A stretch of DNA of 34,236 bases from Ichthyophonus hoferi (GCA_002751075.1 NAOQ01000719.1:1-34236), one strand, 5' to 3'; counted from the first letter of the stretch, positions 22,901-32,989 are shown. Notes: generated by a model not told the origin, from the sequence alone. Program-made: numbers and translations.

Positions 22901-25900
22901 TGTATACCTACTAAATGACACAGTCTGATTCCAATCAACAATAAGAATCGTAATTAAACTGATAGTATGAATGTTATTGCACATGTTTGGTAGAGTACGC
23001 CAATTATACATTAATTACCCAATATGACATATAAAGGCTAATCAATCAATACTGGCATATAGAACGGTAGGGAGCAGGGCGGGTTTTATGATTCATTGTA
23101 GAGATTAACTAGTGATTAAGCTAATAATCGCTAATCTAATTGGCTATATGGTATCACAAGGTAAACACTTGACATCTTAAAACTAAATTAGATGGACCGT
23201 CATGTGATGTTAATTAAATAATTAGCAAGTCATTAACTAAGATCCATAATGTACTATATCTACACATACCTTCATATGTGATTTNNNNNNNNNNNNNNNN
23301 NNNNNNNNNNNNNNNNNNNNNNNNNNNNNNNNNNNNNNNNNNNNNNNNNNNNNNNNNNNNNNNNNNNNNNNNNNNNNNNNNNNNNNNNNNNNNNNNNNNN
23401 NNNNNNNNNNNNNNNNNNNNNNNNNNNNNNNNNNNNNNNNNNNNNNNNNNNNNNNNNNNNNNNNNNNNNNNNNNNNNNNNNNNNNNNNNNNNNNNNNNNN
23501 NNNNNNNNNNNNNNNNNNNNNNNNNNNNNNNNNNNNNNNNNNNNNNNNNNNNNNNNNNNNNNNNNNNNNNNNNNNNNNNNNNNNNNNNNNNNNNNNNNNN
23601 NNNNNNNNNNNNNNNNNNNNNNNNNNNNNNNNNNNNNNNNNNNNNNNNNNNNNNNNNNNNNNNNNNNNNNNNNNNNNNNNNNNNNNNNNNNNNNNNNNNN
23701 NNNNNNNNNNNNNNNNNNNNNNNNNNNNNNNNNNAATTAAATAATTAGCAAGTCATTAACTAAGATCCATAATGTACTATATCTACACATACCTTCATAT
23801 GTGATTTGAGATTAATCCCTCGGCAGTATCCATATAAGGAAATAATGCGATCACATTTGGGATTTTTACGTATAAGCTCAGGGTCGGTCATATCCTGTAA
23901 TCCAAAAAGAATGAGTTATTAAATTTATAATGATATAATAGTATAACTGTATAATAATATAACAATATAATAACACAATGTTACAATAATATAATAGTAT
24001 TATTATAGAATGAATCTAGTCTCACCTCAAAACGATCAGCCAAGATATAGGGGTGACTTAGACGCCAGGTCATTGGTCTAAACTTCATAACGGAAATAAA
24101 CCGAGATAGATTGATAATCTCATTCTTAGCATACCTGGAGAGAGAGAAAGATATGGATAGATAAATATATTGTTTGTAATTGTTAGTTTTGATTAGTCCT
24201 TGTAGTAGTATACCAACCACCCGTTGGGTCGAGTCAATTTGACTTGGTTTGATAGGATATAGTTTAAAGGAAACCAATCAATTTACAGACACCTTTTGCC
24301 TGGTAGTGGTGTGTGATGTGGTAGGTAATAATAAAGAGAAGCAAGAAAGAGAAAGAGATAAAGACTGTAGTGTATATAGATATCTATCTATCTATATATA
24401 AGTCGTTTAGATCTAGATAAGCCCCAGTGGCAGGAAGGAATCGCATAATACATGCATATGATTGGGTAATAGAACCAGAGAGGGCCCTGATATCCAATAA
24501 GGAATCCCAATTAAAAATTAATAGTTTATCTATTAACACGATATGTACGGCTAGATGATAATATTAAAATATAATGTATTTTATAAGCCCAAACTTATAT
24601 ATGGTTGGAAGGACGCATGTATCTGTTAGTAAATATAAAGGAATAGAGAATTCTTACTGGCCGTTGATCAGGCCTGACAAATAGAACAACTTGGCACCTT
24701 GGTAAATTTCAGTCCAGAATCTGATTGGTTAAGATAATAGATTAAGTTATATATCTTGACAGAAACATTATAAGGTATATACGTATATTCCAATGTATCC
24801 ATATCTCTGTCTATCTAGTTACCCACATATTAATATTCTATACCTACCCACCTTTACATCTATTTCCATATATATTCTATAAATACTCACCTATGTTTCA
24901 GTCTCTTTTTAGTCAATCGTAGCTGTTTACTCTGTTTGAAGACATCTAAGTGGGTAAGAACGCCCTGCCAATAAAATCGTTAGTCCCATATTTCATATTT
25001 AGTTATTAATTAATTAACCCTAGTTAAGGTGGGAAAGACCAGAGAGAAATTGATGTCATTATTGATTTAAGGTGAATAGAACACGTTAAAATATCCTTAA
25101 AACCAATAAAATATAATAATTAGACATTGGCCATTGGCCAGTTTAATTTTGAAATTTTAGTGTGATCACTTCCGGTTTACATGTACCAGTTAAAACAATT
25201 GTGCAAAACACATAAAGACTATATCATTTAGCCAATAATATCAGTCATTTAAAACTAACTATTTTAAAGAGAAAATCAGAAATGCTTAAAATAGTTTAGT
25301 AATCAAGCATAATAGTAAGGTGGACATACTAAAATAACAAGGAGGTCAATAGATGAGCACTACTAAAAAATTATATATAATATAATATAACGACGTATCA
25401 AACTTAATGGCTTTAAAATATAAGACAATAAATCAACACCCTGCATTTTATTAACTCACCATGATTCGTGGGAAGCCATGCACCTGGGCGATATTGAGGA
25501 ACTCAAAGGTTTCCTAAGGGCCGGAAGGTTAATACCAGGAAAAGGACAAAGGAAATTATAGTATGGTAAGATAAAATAAGGAATAATTGGTATACTGTGT
25601 GATATCTATATCTATATAGATATCTCCAACACCTAATCTCGCCATTTTATCAAGATCAATGATGCCAGATAGTACTTTGACAGTTAATAACTGGTCATGC
25701 AGTTTTTTGTCTGCAATAATCAATATTATAAGGTGAGAGCTGCTTGCCTAATGAATATCACATATGATTGGGTATATAAACACCTACCTACATACATACA
25801 TGTACACATAGTCATAGGGTTAAACACTATAGTCCAATCTATTACAACTCTATAATAACTATTATTAACCAGCAATTAATATATATCCATTTGCACCATT

Positions 25901-27388
25901 AAAAATAACCGGAACAAATCCGACTGTGACAAACATACAATAGCAATTAACTTCAAATTACTATATCTAATCAGATCCAATCACAGTCTTCTTTTAAATA
26001 TAAATCTTTTACCACAACTTATATAAATACAGCCTTACCATTATTATACAGTTATCTTACCATTTCAAAGCCAAAACTGGCATCAACTACTAGGAGTACT
26101 AGGTCTGCTACCTTGGCGATATCAATCATAGAGTTTAGCTCATTATTGCATTCTAGGAAAGTGAGACGACGCTTTTTACCTGTACGACAGCGAGAAGTTA
26201 AGAAAGTATGTGTAGGTATATGCCTATATATAGGACATAGCAATATATCCAAGCCAGGCCGTGTAAAGTTGTGTAAACCCAGCCAACCAATCAAACATAT
26301 TATTTTAAAGCAAGTCAATCCAAACCTACCTGACACCACAGTGATTGGTCCCTTCATGTCGTTCACATTTTGTTTGGTGAATCTCTTAATCAGTGATTTG
26401 ATCAGTGTGGTCTTGCCTACCTATTAGCGGATATAAATATGGTTAGATATGATTGGATTGATATTTTCATACACATATATAATATCATACTTAGAGAGAT
26501 ATATAGTGATATAGATATAGCTGGGTTAAATATATGTATTATAGATACATGGGTATGTATAGACAAGAGGGTGATACACTATACATCTCAATATACCTAC
26601 ATATATACTATAATATAACCCTTTCTATCACTAATTATAGTTAGCCTAATGTAGCCATCTACCTTAGGTGGACCAACCACAGCCACCACTATAGGGGGTG
26701 GTTCTACTGGCGCCCTATCAGGCAATGGTATGTGGTGACGTTTGGTGTCCTTGTCTAGTTTCCTTCTGGCATTCTTGTTTGCAGCTACGGCAGAATTATA
26801 GGTAAAAGCCTATATACCCACTCTTATATTAGTATGTATGATAGTATGATAGTGTATGCTATAGAATGATAGTATGTATGAAAATATGATAGTAAGTATT
26901 ATAGCGTGATAGTGTGTGCGATAGTATGCTCGGAAGTATGATAGTAAGATAGCATATGCTATAATATTATAGTAATGGGGTACATTCTGATAGTACCTAC
27001 AGATACATGTGTGTAAGTATAGTAGTAGGGTTGTATGTACAGAGGTATATGCCTATTGTAGTTATAGTATATATTATCTTACCTTGGGGTTAAACTGGTT
27101 GTCGTGTTTTCCCGCCTTTTTGTCTTTCTTCTCGCGACTGGGACCTATAAGTAATAGTAAGTTAATGCAACATATAGGCATATAATATAATATACATGTA
27201 TATGTAAACAAATGTACGCAAGATCATCTCATGCCATATGCATATATACTATAGTATATGTGCATTACATTGTAAAGACTCTACGTATATTAACACTGCA
27301 TACACCATCGTATATATTATAATAACACACTTCATCACATCATACCAGCCTGAGGCTTGGAGTGGCCCTTGTGAACCTGCTCCTCCAT
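11864..27388 (-). CDS. BMS1: BMS1 ribosome biogenesis GTPase, 32 coding exons
   Basis: The spliced protein is 1191 residues (human about 1280) and co-linear with the family throughout. Bms1 is an essential nucleolar GTPase of the 90S pre-ribosome that delivers Rcl1 and acts in 18S rRNA processing. Visible parts: P-loop GPPKVGKT at residues 81-88, THLD (G4-like) at 176-179, the AARP2CN-type region at about 218-317, a long acidic linker in exon 13, the conserved C-terminal ribosome-biogenesis domain at about 786-1032 and a Lys-rich tail. The ATG at 27388-27386 has A at -3 and G at +4. The exon sum is 3576 nt and every phase closes, including across the gap-containing intron 10. Intron 15 uses a GC donor. 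Exon coordinates are in the four block entries. The gene looks intact and functional. Confidence 0.97.
17531..19835 (-). CDS. BMS1: BMS1 exons 14-19: central region, with GC donor and microexon
   Basis: Exons: 19835-19681, 18833-18762, 18216-18081, 17953-17820, 17733-17716, 17591-17531. Conserved pieces are [14 protein letters not shown] (exon 15), [10 protein letters not shown] (exon 16) and L-F-D-K-E-Y-D (exon 17). Exon 15 ends AAG followed by GCAAGT, the usual context of a GC-AG intron. Exon 18 is a microexon of 18 nt (CAG to CAG, encoding Q-G-L-A-G-Q), in phase 0 on both sides. An alternative acceptor would add 6 nt (L-Q). Skipping it would keep the frame. Confidence 0.9.
21362..22770 (-). 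CDS. BMS1: BMS1 exons 11-13: domain end and acidic linker with poly-Glu
   Basis: Exons: 22770-22684, 22469-22328, 22048-21362. Exon 11 encodes HMAGVGDF and MPDPCPLP, and exon 12 [16 protein letters not shown] and [11 protein letters not shown], all conserved family blocks. Exon 13 is the longest (687 nt, residues 365-593) and is dominated by Glu and Asp. It has about 38 consecutive Glu at residues 481-518, encoded by 21588-21701. The corresponding linker in other Bms1 proteins is acidic but usually more mixed. The end of exon 13 ([11 protein letters not shown] to V-V-Y-G) matches the family segment preceding the second half. Confidence 0.95.
21601..21696 (-). repeat. four 24-bp tandem units encoding Glu in BMS1 exon 13
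   Basis: On the plus strand, four consecutive 24-base units made only of TCC, TCT and TTC steps. Three are identical and the third differs at one base. Each encodes eight Glu. Such an array changes length readily by whole units without breaking the frame. Confidence 0.95.
23285..23734. other. assembly gap (450 N) in BMS1 intron 10
   Basis: A run of 450 N. The 73 bases before it (23212-23284) are identical to the 73 bases after it (23735-23807), and the copies abut the gap on both sides. The right copy carries the 3' end of exon 10 and its donor; the left copy duplicates both. The open frame that spans the N run is not real. Confidence 0.97.
23793..27388 (-). CDS. BMS1: BMS1 exons 1-10: GTPase domain and start of AARP2CN
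   Basis: Exons: 27388-27346, 27144-27083, 26809-26663, 26420-26330, 26179-26061, 25513-25460, 24964-24891, 24720-24658, 24134-24026, 23894-23793. They encode residues 1-288. The P-loop is split: exon 3 ends with GPPK and exon 4 starts with VGKTT. Exon 5 carries [10 protein letters not shown] and DASFGFEM, exon 6 [15 protein letters not shown], exon 7 the THLD motif and KKRLKH, and exon 9 [19 protein letters not shown]. All are near-identical to animal and fungal Bms1. All donors here are GT; the start of exon 3 (TATATAG then GCTTTT) was chosen because it restores the conserved N-P-K-A-F junction. Confidence 0.95.
25633..25710 (-). other. splice-flanked coding-like segment in BMS1 intron 5
   Basis: On the minus strand a 78-nt segment lies between an acceptor-like TTGATTATTGCAG and a donor-like GTGTTGG. 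It encodes a protein-like stretch containing [14 protein letters not shown] and [12 protein letters not shown]. Its phase (1 to 1) does not fit between BMS1 exons 5 and 6 (phase 0), and Bms1 has no such insert there. I do not recognise it. It might be a foreign exon remnant, a cryptic exon or chance. Confidence 0.3.
26835..26962. repeat. TATGATAG-type array in BMS1 intron 2
   Basis: A degenerate tandem of ATGATAGTATG and GATAGTGTATG blocks on the plus strand. Read on the BMS1 sense strand it is C-containing and poor in G, as is the GTF2A2 intron array on its own sense strand. Confidence 0.8.
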
Positions 27389-28163
27389 ACTGGCGGTTGA
27401 TAGGTTACCGGTTGCTAAGGAAAATCACTAGAAACCTAGATATTACAATAACTCTCACTATATATAATATTAGAGGTGCATGTGTAAAAGTACTATACTA
27501 TAAGTTTGTGTATATACGCATCAAAGTACTTGCACTACTCAGCCAATCTGCTTGTCAAGTGCATGTGTAAGTGGCACGTGTACATGATATGAGGTAAGAA
27601 CCTTATTGGTTGATCGGCGATTAACAGATATTGCGATCGCGAGGCTCATGATCGGCCTGTATGGTTAATGCTATTATATTGCTATGGCAAAAATAGGGTG
27701 TTTATAGGTATAATGGTAGTTTATCAAGCTATTATTGGTATAGATAATTGTTAATAGTTATTGGAGAAAGGTCATGTGAATATGTGGATTATTATTGGCT
27801 CATCAGTATAGAATAGAGTAGGGAACTATAAAATCTATTATAATATTTGTGCAGTATTCTGATTGAATACAAATGCATCATAATTAATTAGTAAAGTTAA
27901 GTATTAAATATATTATTGGCTAAATACTAATTACTGGTATAAGTTTAGCAATAAATTACGTCATATAATACTATCCAATTAAATTTTCCATTGAGACCAG
28001 TCCCACTAATATGATCCGGATCGAATTGTAACGAATTGGTCGGATGGCCCGTAAAAGGTATGTGTTGTGGATACACATACTAACATAATATACATACTAT
28101 ACAGATTATATTTACTATACATACTATACATATTATACACACTATACACAATAAAAAGTAACA
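27389..28163. promoter_or_regulatory. divergent promoter region between BMS1 and GTF2A2
   Basis: 775 bases separate the two start codons, which point away from each other. The region holds eight CCAAT/ATTGG pentamers (27543, 27605, 27734, 27760, 27794, 27915, 27975, 28035), one CACGTG E-box (27575-27580) and GCGATCGCGA near 27632. No TATA box is evident at a fixed place. At 28077-28150, just before the GTF2A2 ATG, lies a short ACATACTATAC-type repeat resembling the intron array. Transcription start sites cannot be located by eye. Confidence 0.6.
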
Positions 28164-30917
28164 ATGGGTGAACGTAACTATGCGTTGTATCGTAAGACCA
28201 CATTAGGACAGAGCCTAAGTGATAGCCTAGATGAATTGATTCAGAATCAACAGATAAATCCTCAGCTTGCCATGAAGGTGTTATTGCAGTTTGATAAAAG
28301 TATTAATACTCTATTAGCGTCTAAGGTCAAAGCGAAAACGAGTTTTAGGGTAAGAGACAGAGGGAGAGTGGGGGTATATACTATATACAGTATACTGTAT
28401 ACTGTATGTTGTATGCTATATATTATAAACTATACACTATCTATAGACTGTACCTTATACACTATATATACTATACCTTATACACTATACACTATGTCCT
28501 ATATACTATACACTATACACTATACACTATACACTATGCCCTATATACTATACATTATACCCTATACAATATACACTATATACTATACGTTGTACATTAT
28601 ACCCTACTACAATATACACTATATACTATATGCTATACATTGTACCCTATACACTACTATATACACTATATACTCTACAATGTACATTATACCCTATACA
28701 CTACAATATACACTATATACTATACAATATACATTATACCCTATACATTACACTATACACCATATACCCTATACATTCTACCCTATACACTACAATATAC
28801 ACTATGTACTATACAATACACATTATACCCTATACCTTACACTATACACTATACCGTATACCCTATACAATATACACTATATGCTATACAATATACATTA
28901 TACCCGATACCTTATACTATACACTATACCGTATACCCTATACAATATAGACTATATGCTATACAATATACATTATACCCTATACATTACACTATACACT
29001 ATACACTATACATTATACCCTATACAATATACACTATATACTATACAATATATATTATACCCTATACATTACACTATCCACTATACATTATACCCTATAT
29101 ACTACAATATACACTATATGCGATATGCTATACATTGTACCCTATATACTACAATATACACTATATGCGATATGCTATACATTGTACCCTATACGCTACT
29201 ATATACACTATATACTATACACTACAATATACATTATATACTATACAATATACATTATATCCTATACAATATACACTACACACTACAATATACACTATAT
29301 ACTATACAATATACATTATACTTTATACATTACACTATACACTATATACCCTATACATTCTACCCTATACACTACAATATACACTATGTACTATACAATA
29401 TACATTATATACTATACAATATACATTATACCCTATACAATATACACTATACACTACAATATACACTATATACTATACAATATACATTATACCCTATACA
29501 TTACACTATACACTATACATTTTATCCTATACAATATACACTATATACTATACGCTATACATTATACCCTATACATTACACTATATACTATATACTAGAC
29601 CTTGTACATTATACCCTATATACTACAATATACACTATATACTATACAATATACATTATACCCTATACATTACACTATACACTATGCGGTATACATTGTA
29701 CCCTATACACTACTATATACACTATATACTCTACACTGTATATTATACCCTATGCACTACAATATACACTATATACTATACGTTGTACATTATACCCTAT
29801 ATACTACAATATACACTATATACTATACAATATACAATATACCCTATACAATATACACTATATGCTATACGTTGTACATTATACCCTATATACTACAATA
29901 TACACTATATACTATACGCTATACATTGTACCCTATACCCTACTATATGCACTATATACTATACAATATACATTATACTCTATACATTACACTATACATT
30001 ATACATTATACCCTATACAATATACACTATATACTAAACGTTGTACATTATACCCTATATACTACAATATACACTATATACTATACAATATACACTATAT
30101 ACTATACAATATACATATACATTATACTCTTTACACTACAATATACACTATATACTATACCATATACATTATACTCTTCACACTACAATATACACTATAT
30201 ACTATACAATATATAATATACTCTATACTATCTATGTTATATTATATTATCTCATATACCATTATATATGTCTAGCTAATAAAGTACTATTTATATTTTT
30301 AATGGGTTATATGTATTTTAAAATCTCTTACTATCGGATGATGGTTTTATAGGAAGAACCTATAAACGAACTAAAAGATCTTTACCTACTCTTGTTAACC
30401 AATGGTTAATGAAACATAAAATTGCATTATAAATACTTCAGATTACACATGATATGGCCTCTTTAGGGTCTACATATATATACCTGACCTATATCCTATC
30501 CTATGCTTCCCTACCTTACCTTACCCTATCCTATTCCCTATAGGGTTCCCTGCACACCTACCGTTTCTGTGATAATGTGTGGACCTTTATCCTACAGAAT
30601 GCTAATTTCAGATCAGACGGGGATACTATAGAAGCACAGCTGGTTAAGATAGTAGCGTGTGATGGCAAGGGTAAGGTTGTATATGCATATGTGTTTGTGT
30701 ATGTATATGTATAGGTATAGGTATGTATGTAAGTATATGTATATTTGTAGGTATAGGTGTATGTGTTTGTGTATGTATATATATTTATGTATATAGTTTT
30801 GATGTTTTTTCTTTTTTCTTCTTGCAATATCCTTCTAGCCCATGTACTCTTTTCCTTTGTCCTCTTACCGCATCCATTTTAACAGCCAATAGGACATTAA
30901 CTTTAAATATAAACTGA
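28164..30917 (+). CDS. GTF2A2: TFIIA gamma (small) subunit
   Basis: Exon 1 is 28164-28349 (62 codons), exon 2 is 30544-30670, and the last exon is probably 30886-30917. TFIIA gamma pairs with TFIIA alpha/beta, binds TBP and stabilises it on promoter DNA. Exon 1 gives the N-terminal four-helix-bundle part ([33 protein letters not shown]). Exon 2 gives the beta-barrel part ([15 protein letters not shown], then V-K-I-V-A-C-D-G-K). Both are close to the human protein, and the junction F-R/G-S-L is the family's. The ATG has A at -3 and G at +4. The last exon is the uncertain part: with 30886 the tail is [10 protein letters not shown] and AATAAA follows 65 bases later; an acceptor at 30836-30838 with a better pyrimidine tract would give a different tail ending at 30882. 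The predicted protein is about 115 residues, close to the usual length of about 109. Confidence 0.93.
28376..30250 (+). repeat. TATAC-type higher-order tandem array in GTF2A2 intron 1
   Basis: About 1.9 kb built from short blocks (CTATACACTATATAC, CAATATACATTATACC, CTATACATTACACTA) assembled into degenerate modules of roughly 45-62 bases. A TACCCTATA block recurs dozens of times. The plus strand has C but almost no G. It fills nearly the whole intron between 28350 and 30543. With G almost absent and TAA rare, all three forward frames are open over long stretches (28164-30275, 28406-30037, and pieces from 28630 to 30216). The Tyr/Ile/Thr/Leu proteins these predict are not believed to be genes. 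Confidence 0.95.
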
Positions 30918-30982
30918 CTTTATATATGGGGTTAGGTAATGCAAATCAAGGTGCTGAGGGGTTCTGATTGGATGTTTCAAAG

Positions 30983-30988
30983 AATAAA
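30983..30988 (+). terminator. poly(A) signal of GTF2A2
   Basis: AATAAA lies 65 bases after the TGA of the proposed last exon (30915-30917), which supports the gene ending here. Confidence 0.7.
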
Positions 30989-31304
30989 ACAAATATTATT
31001 CAGCTACCGAGTTTAAGAGGAACTTATATATAGGGCATGAAGTCTAGTGTGATTATGTCTTAAATCCTATTGGTTAATTTAAGACAATGTAATGATATGA
31101 TTGGTCAGCGATGCATCATCACTGATTGGAGGTAATCTACCAGTCGTTAGCGATTAGTGGTCACTACCTGCATCTTATTGCATATAATTGGTCGATAATT
31201 ATTTTTTCTTTTGAAAATAAATATCAAATTATATTATTCCATATATGGCATTTCTCTTCTAGCTCTATCAATATGTATTTTATAGTTATCATGCATCCTA
31301 TGCC

Positions 31305-31562
31305 ATATGTCGTATTCTCTATACCATATACCATATACTGTACACCCTATATCTTATGTCCTATATCCTATACCTTATACCATATACCCTAAACCCTAAA
31401 CCTTATACCCTATATCTTACATCCTGTACGATATACCATATATTTTATATCTTATGTCCTATACCTTATATCCTATACCTTACATTTTATATCCTATACC
31501 CTATATCCTGTACTCCATATCATATTTCCTATCTTATGTCTTATATCCTCTATCCCATATTA
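31305..31562 (+). repeat. CCTATATCTTAT-type array downstream of GTF2A2
   Basis: A degenerate tandem of about 20-base steps built on CCTATA, CTTAT and ACCATATA, C-containing and nearly G-free on the plus strand. It is related in vocabulary to the GTF2A2 intron array and contains two CCCTAAA words. Confidence 0.85.
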
Positions 31563-31788
31563 TAGTAAATAGAGTTGTACTACTCATATACCAGCCAAAA
31601 CTATGCTACTCTTTACAGGAAGTGTTTTTAGGTTAGCTGTCTCAATGCTACTAATAGATAAAGTAGACAGCACTATGATCCAATTATCTATAGGGATCTT
31701 TTACAAGATCGCTAACCATAGATGGATATGAAGGTTCGATCGAAGCCCAAATAATTAAGTAGATCGATGATCGTGGCTCAAGATTAGT

Positions 31789-32660
31789 TTGGTTGCATAA
31801 TGATTTAATTGAATAATATCTTTCAACCTGTTTGATTGATTTTTCAACACAAGTAGTAGTTACACTAATGAGATAGATAGCTCAAGAGCCATCCTAGAAA
31901 AGAGATGAGTATAAACTGCAATAGTTAATAAAGGCCCGGGTCGACCAGCCCCCGCATACACAAATGCGGGGAACATAAGATTCTGATAAATTTGGTATTC
32001 CCTCTTTCTCTCAAAACGAATATGTTACAGGATCGCTTTTGTCTCTACTTATTATTCCGAACATGATAGCAGAGAAAGCTTATATAGTTATCATGGTCCC
32101 AAAACCTGATAATTCTATTAAATCGACGATCCACGAATTCCAAAAACTCTTCACCCCAACCCCACATACATCCACTGACCACTGATCGCTACGTATGGAT
32201 ACTTAATTTTATTACACGTACACACTGCTTTCAAATTTGCATTTAAACTATCAACATTTCCAGCTTCAAAGTGACGTCAAGGTAAAAATAACTGAGCAAC
32301 ACCCATATATCACTTCCGCCGCCAGAGCCAGAGCAAGCAGGAACATATAGCATTGACAAAAAATATCTTGGATCACTATTTAAAAAAAGGAAAAGAAAAA
32401 AAGAACAATGAGGGCACCAATATGGTAACAGTAATAATAATAAAAATTGGCTCTCTCTAACGTTTCCAGTCCATGGGAGAGTGCTGCAAGTTTGCATAAT
32501 GATTTAATTGCATAATATACAGTAGTTACACCAATGAGATAGATGGCTAAAGAGCCATCCTAAAAAAGAGATGTGTATAAATGTAAACTTCAATAGCTAA
32601 TAAAGGCTCGGGTGTCGGCCAATCTCCGCACACACACAAAGGCGGGGAACATGTGTAGCC
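31789..32660 (+). mobile_element. LTR-like direct-repeat pair, possible miniature LTR element
   Basis: 31789-31976 and 32493-32654 are direct repeats. They share GCATAATGATTTAATTG, GTAGTTACAC, AATGAGATAGAT, AGAGCCATCCTA, a TATA-like GTATAAA, an AATAAAGG and a closing GGGGAACAT. They flank about 516 bases without a recognisable protein, the layout of a non-autonomous (TRIM-like) LTR element. Differences between the repeats, including an unmatched stretch, suggest an old insertion. The boundaries are approximate and no target duplication was found. An alternative is two independent solo repeats. Confidence 0.45.
31950..31971. repeat. 8-bp stem hairpin at the end of LTR-like repeat 1
   Basis: CCCCGCAT, ACACAA, ATGCGGGG: a perfect inverted repeat. 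The second LTR-like repeat has a shorter stem (CCGC/GCGG) at the same place, and a related ATGCGG/CCGCAT stem lies near 33740-33760. Confidence 0.85.
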
Positions 32661-32719
32661 TTCTGTTGGTTTGATATATATATGGAAATACATAATCATA
32701 GACCAGTAGTTTGGATAAT

Positions 32720-32775
32720 AACTATCAATTAGCCTTAATGGAAAACTATAATGAACACATAGTTCAAATTGATTT
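32720..32775 (+). repeat. dispersed repeat alpha, partial copy 3
   Basis: Shares AGCCTTAAT and TAATGAACACATAGTT with the alpha copies at 1953-2036 and 9566-9648. It lies just 3' of the LTR-like pair. Confidence 0.4.
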
Positions 32776-32989
32776 TGTCGATACATAGTGTGCAACCACT
32801 TATGTTAGTGAATTGTCTAAGAGCCATTCAGATAGGGAAACAAACAGCAGTATAATCTTACATGAATTTAGAATCTACGAGAAACCTGCAATTTTACAAA
32901 CGGAATCAGAGCGCGGTAAATTAAATTAGGAACACAAAAACTACGATTTCGTTCCTGTTTGAGATTATTTTTTACTTTTTTTTTCTCTC

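Noticed and set aside
23278-23748. Open frame of 156 codons across the N run
   Set aside because: It is an artefact of undefined bases.
26113-26427. 104-codon open frame on the plus strand opposite BMS1 exons 4 and 5
   Set aside because: It is an antisense shadow of the GTPase exons and shows no motif of its own.
11952-27345. Intron-encoded C/D snoRNAs in BMS1 (TGATGA words on the sense strand near 12990, 15875, 17155 and 27335)
   Set aside because: No CTGA D box at a suitable distance and no terminal stem was seen, although ribosome-biogenesis genes often host snoRNAs.
28406-30352. Long plus-strand open frames of Tyr/Ile/Thr repeats (543, 204, 157, 106 and 103 codons)
   Set aside because: They are overlapping frames of one G-poor tandem array in the GTF2A2 intron; their length follows from composition, not from coding.
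31389-31402. CCCTAAA words suggesting interstitial telomere repeats
   Set aside because: Only two adjacent copies, inside a degenerate CCTATA-type array that generates such words by chance.
31727-31750. GGTTCGATCGAAG resembling a tRNA B box
   Set aside because: No matching A box or acceptor stem at the right distance.
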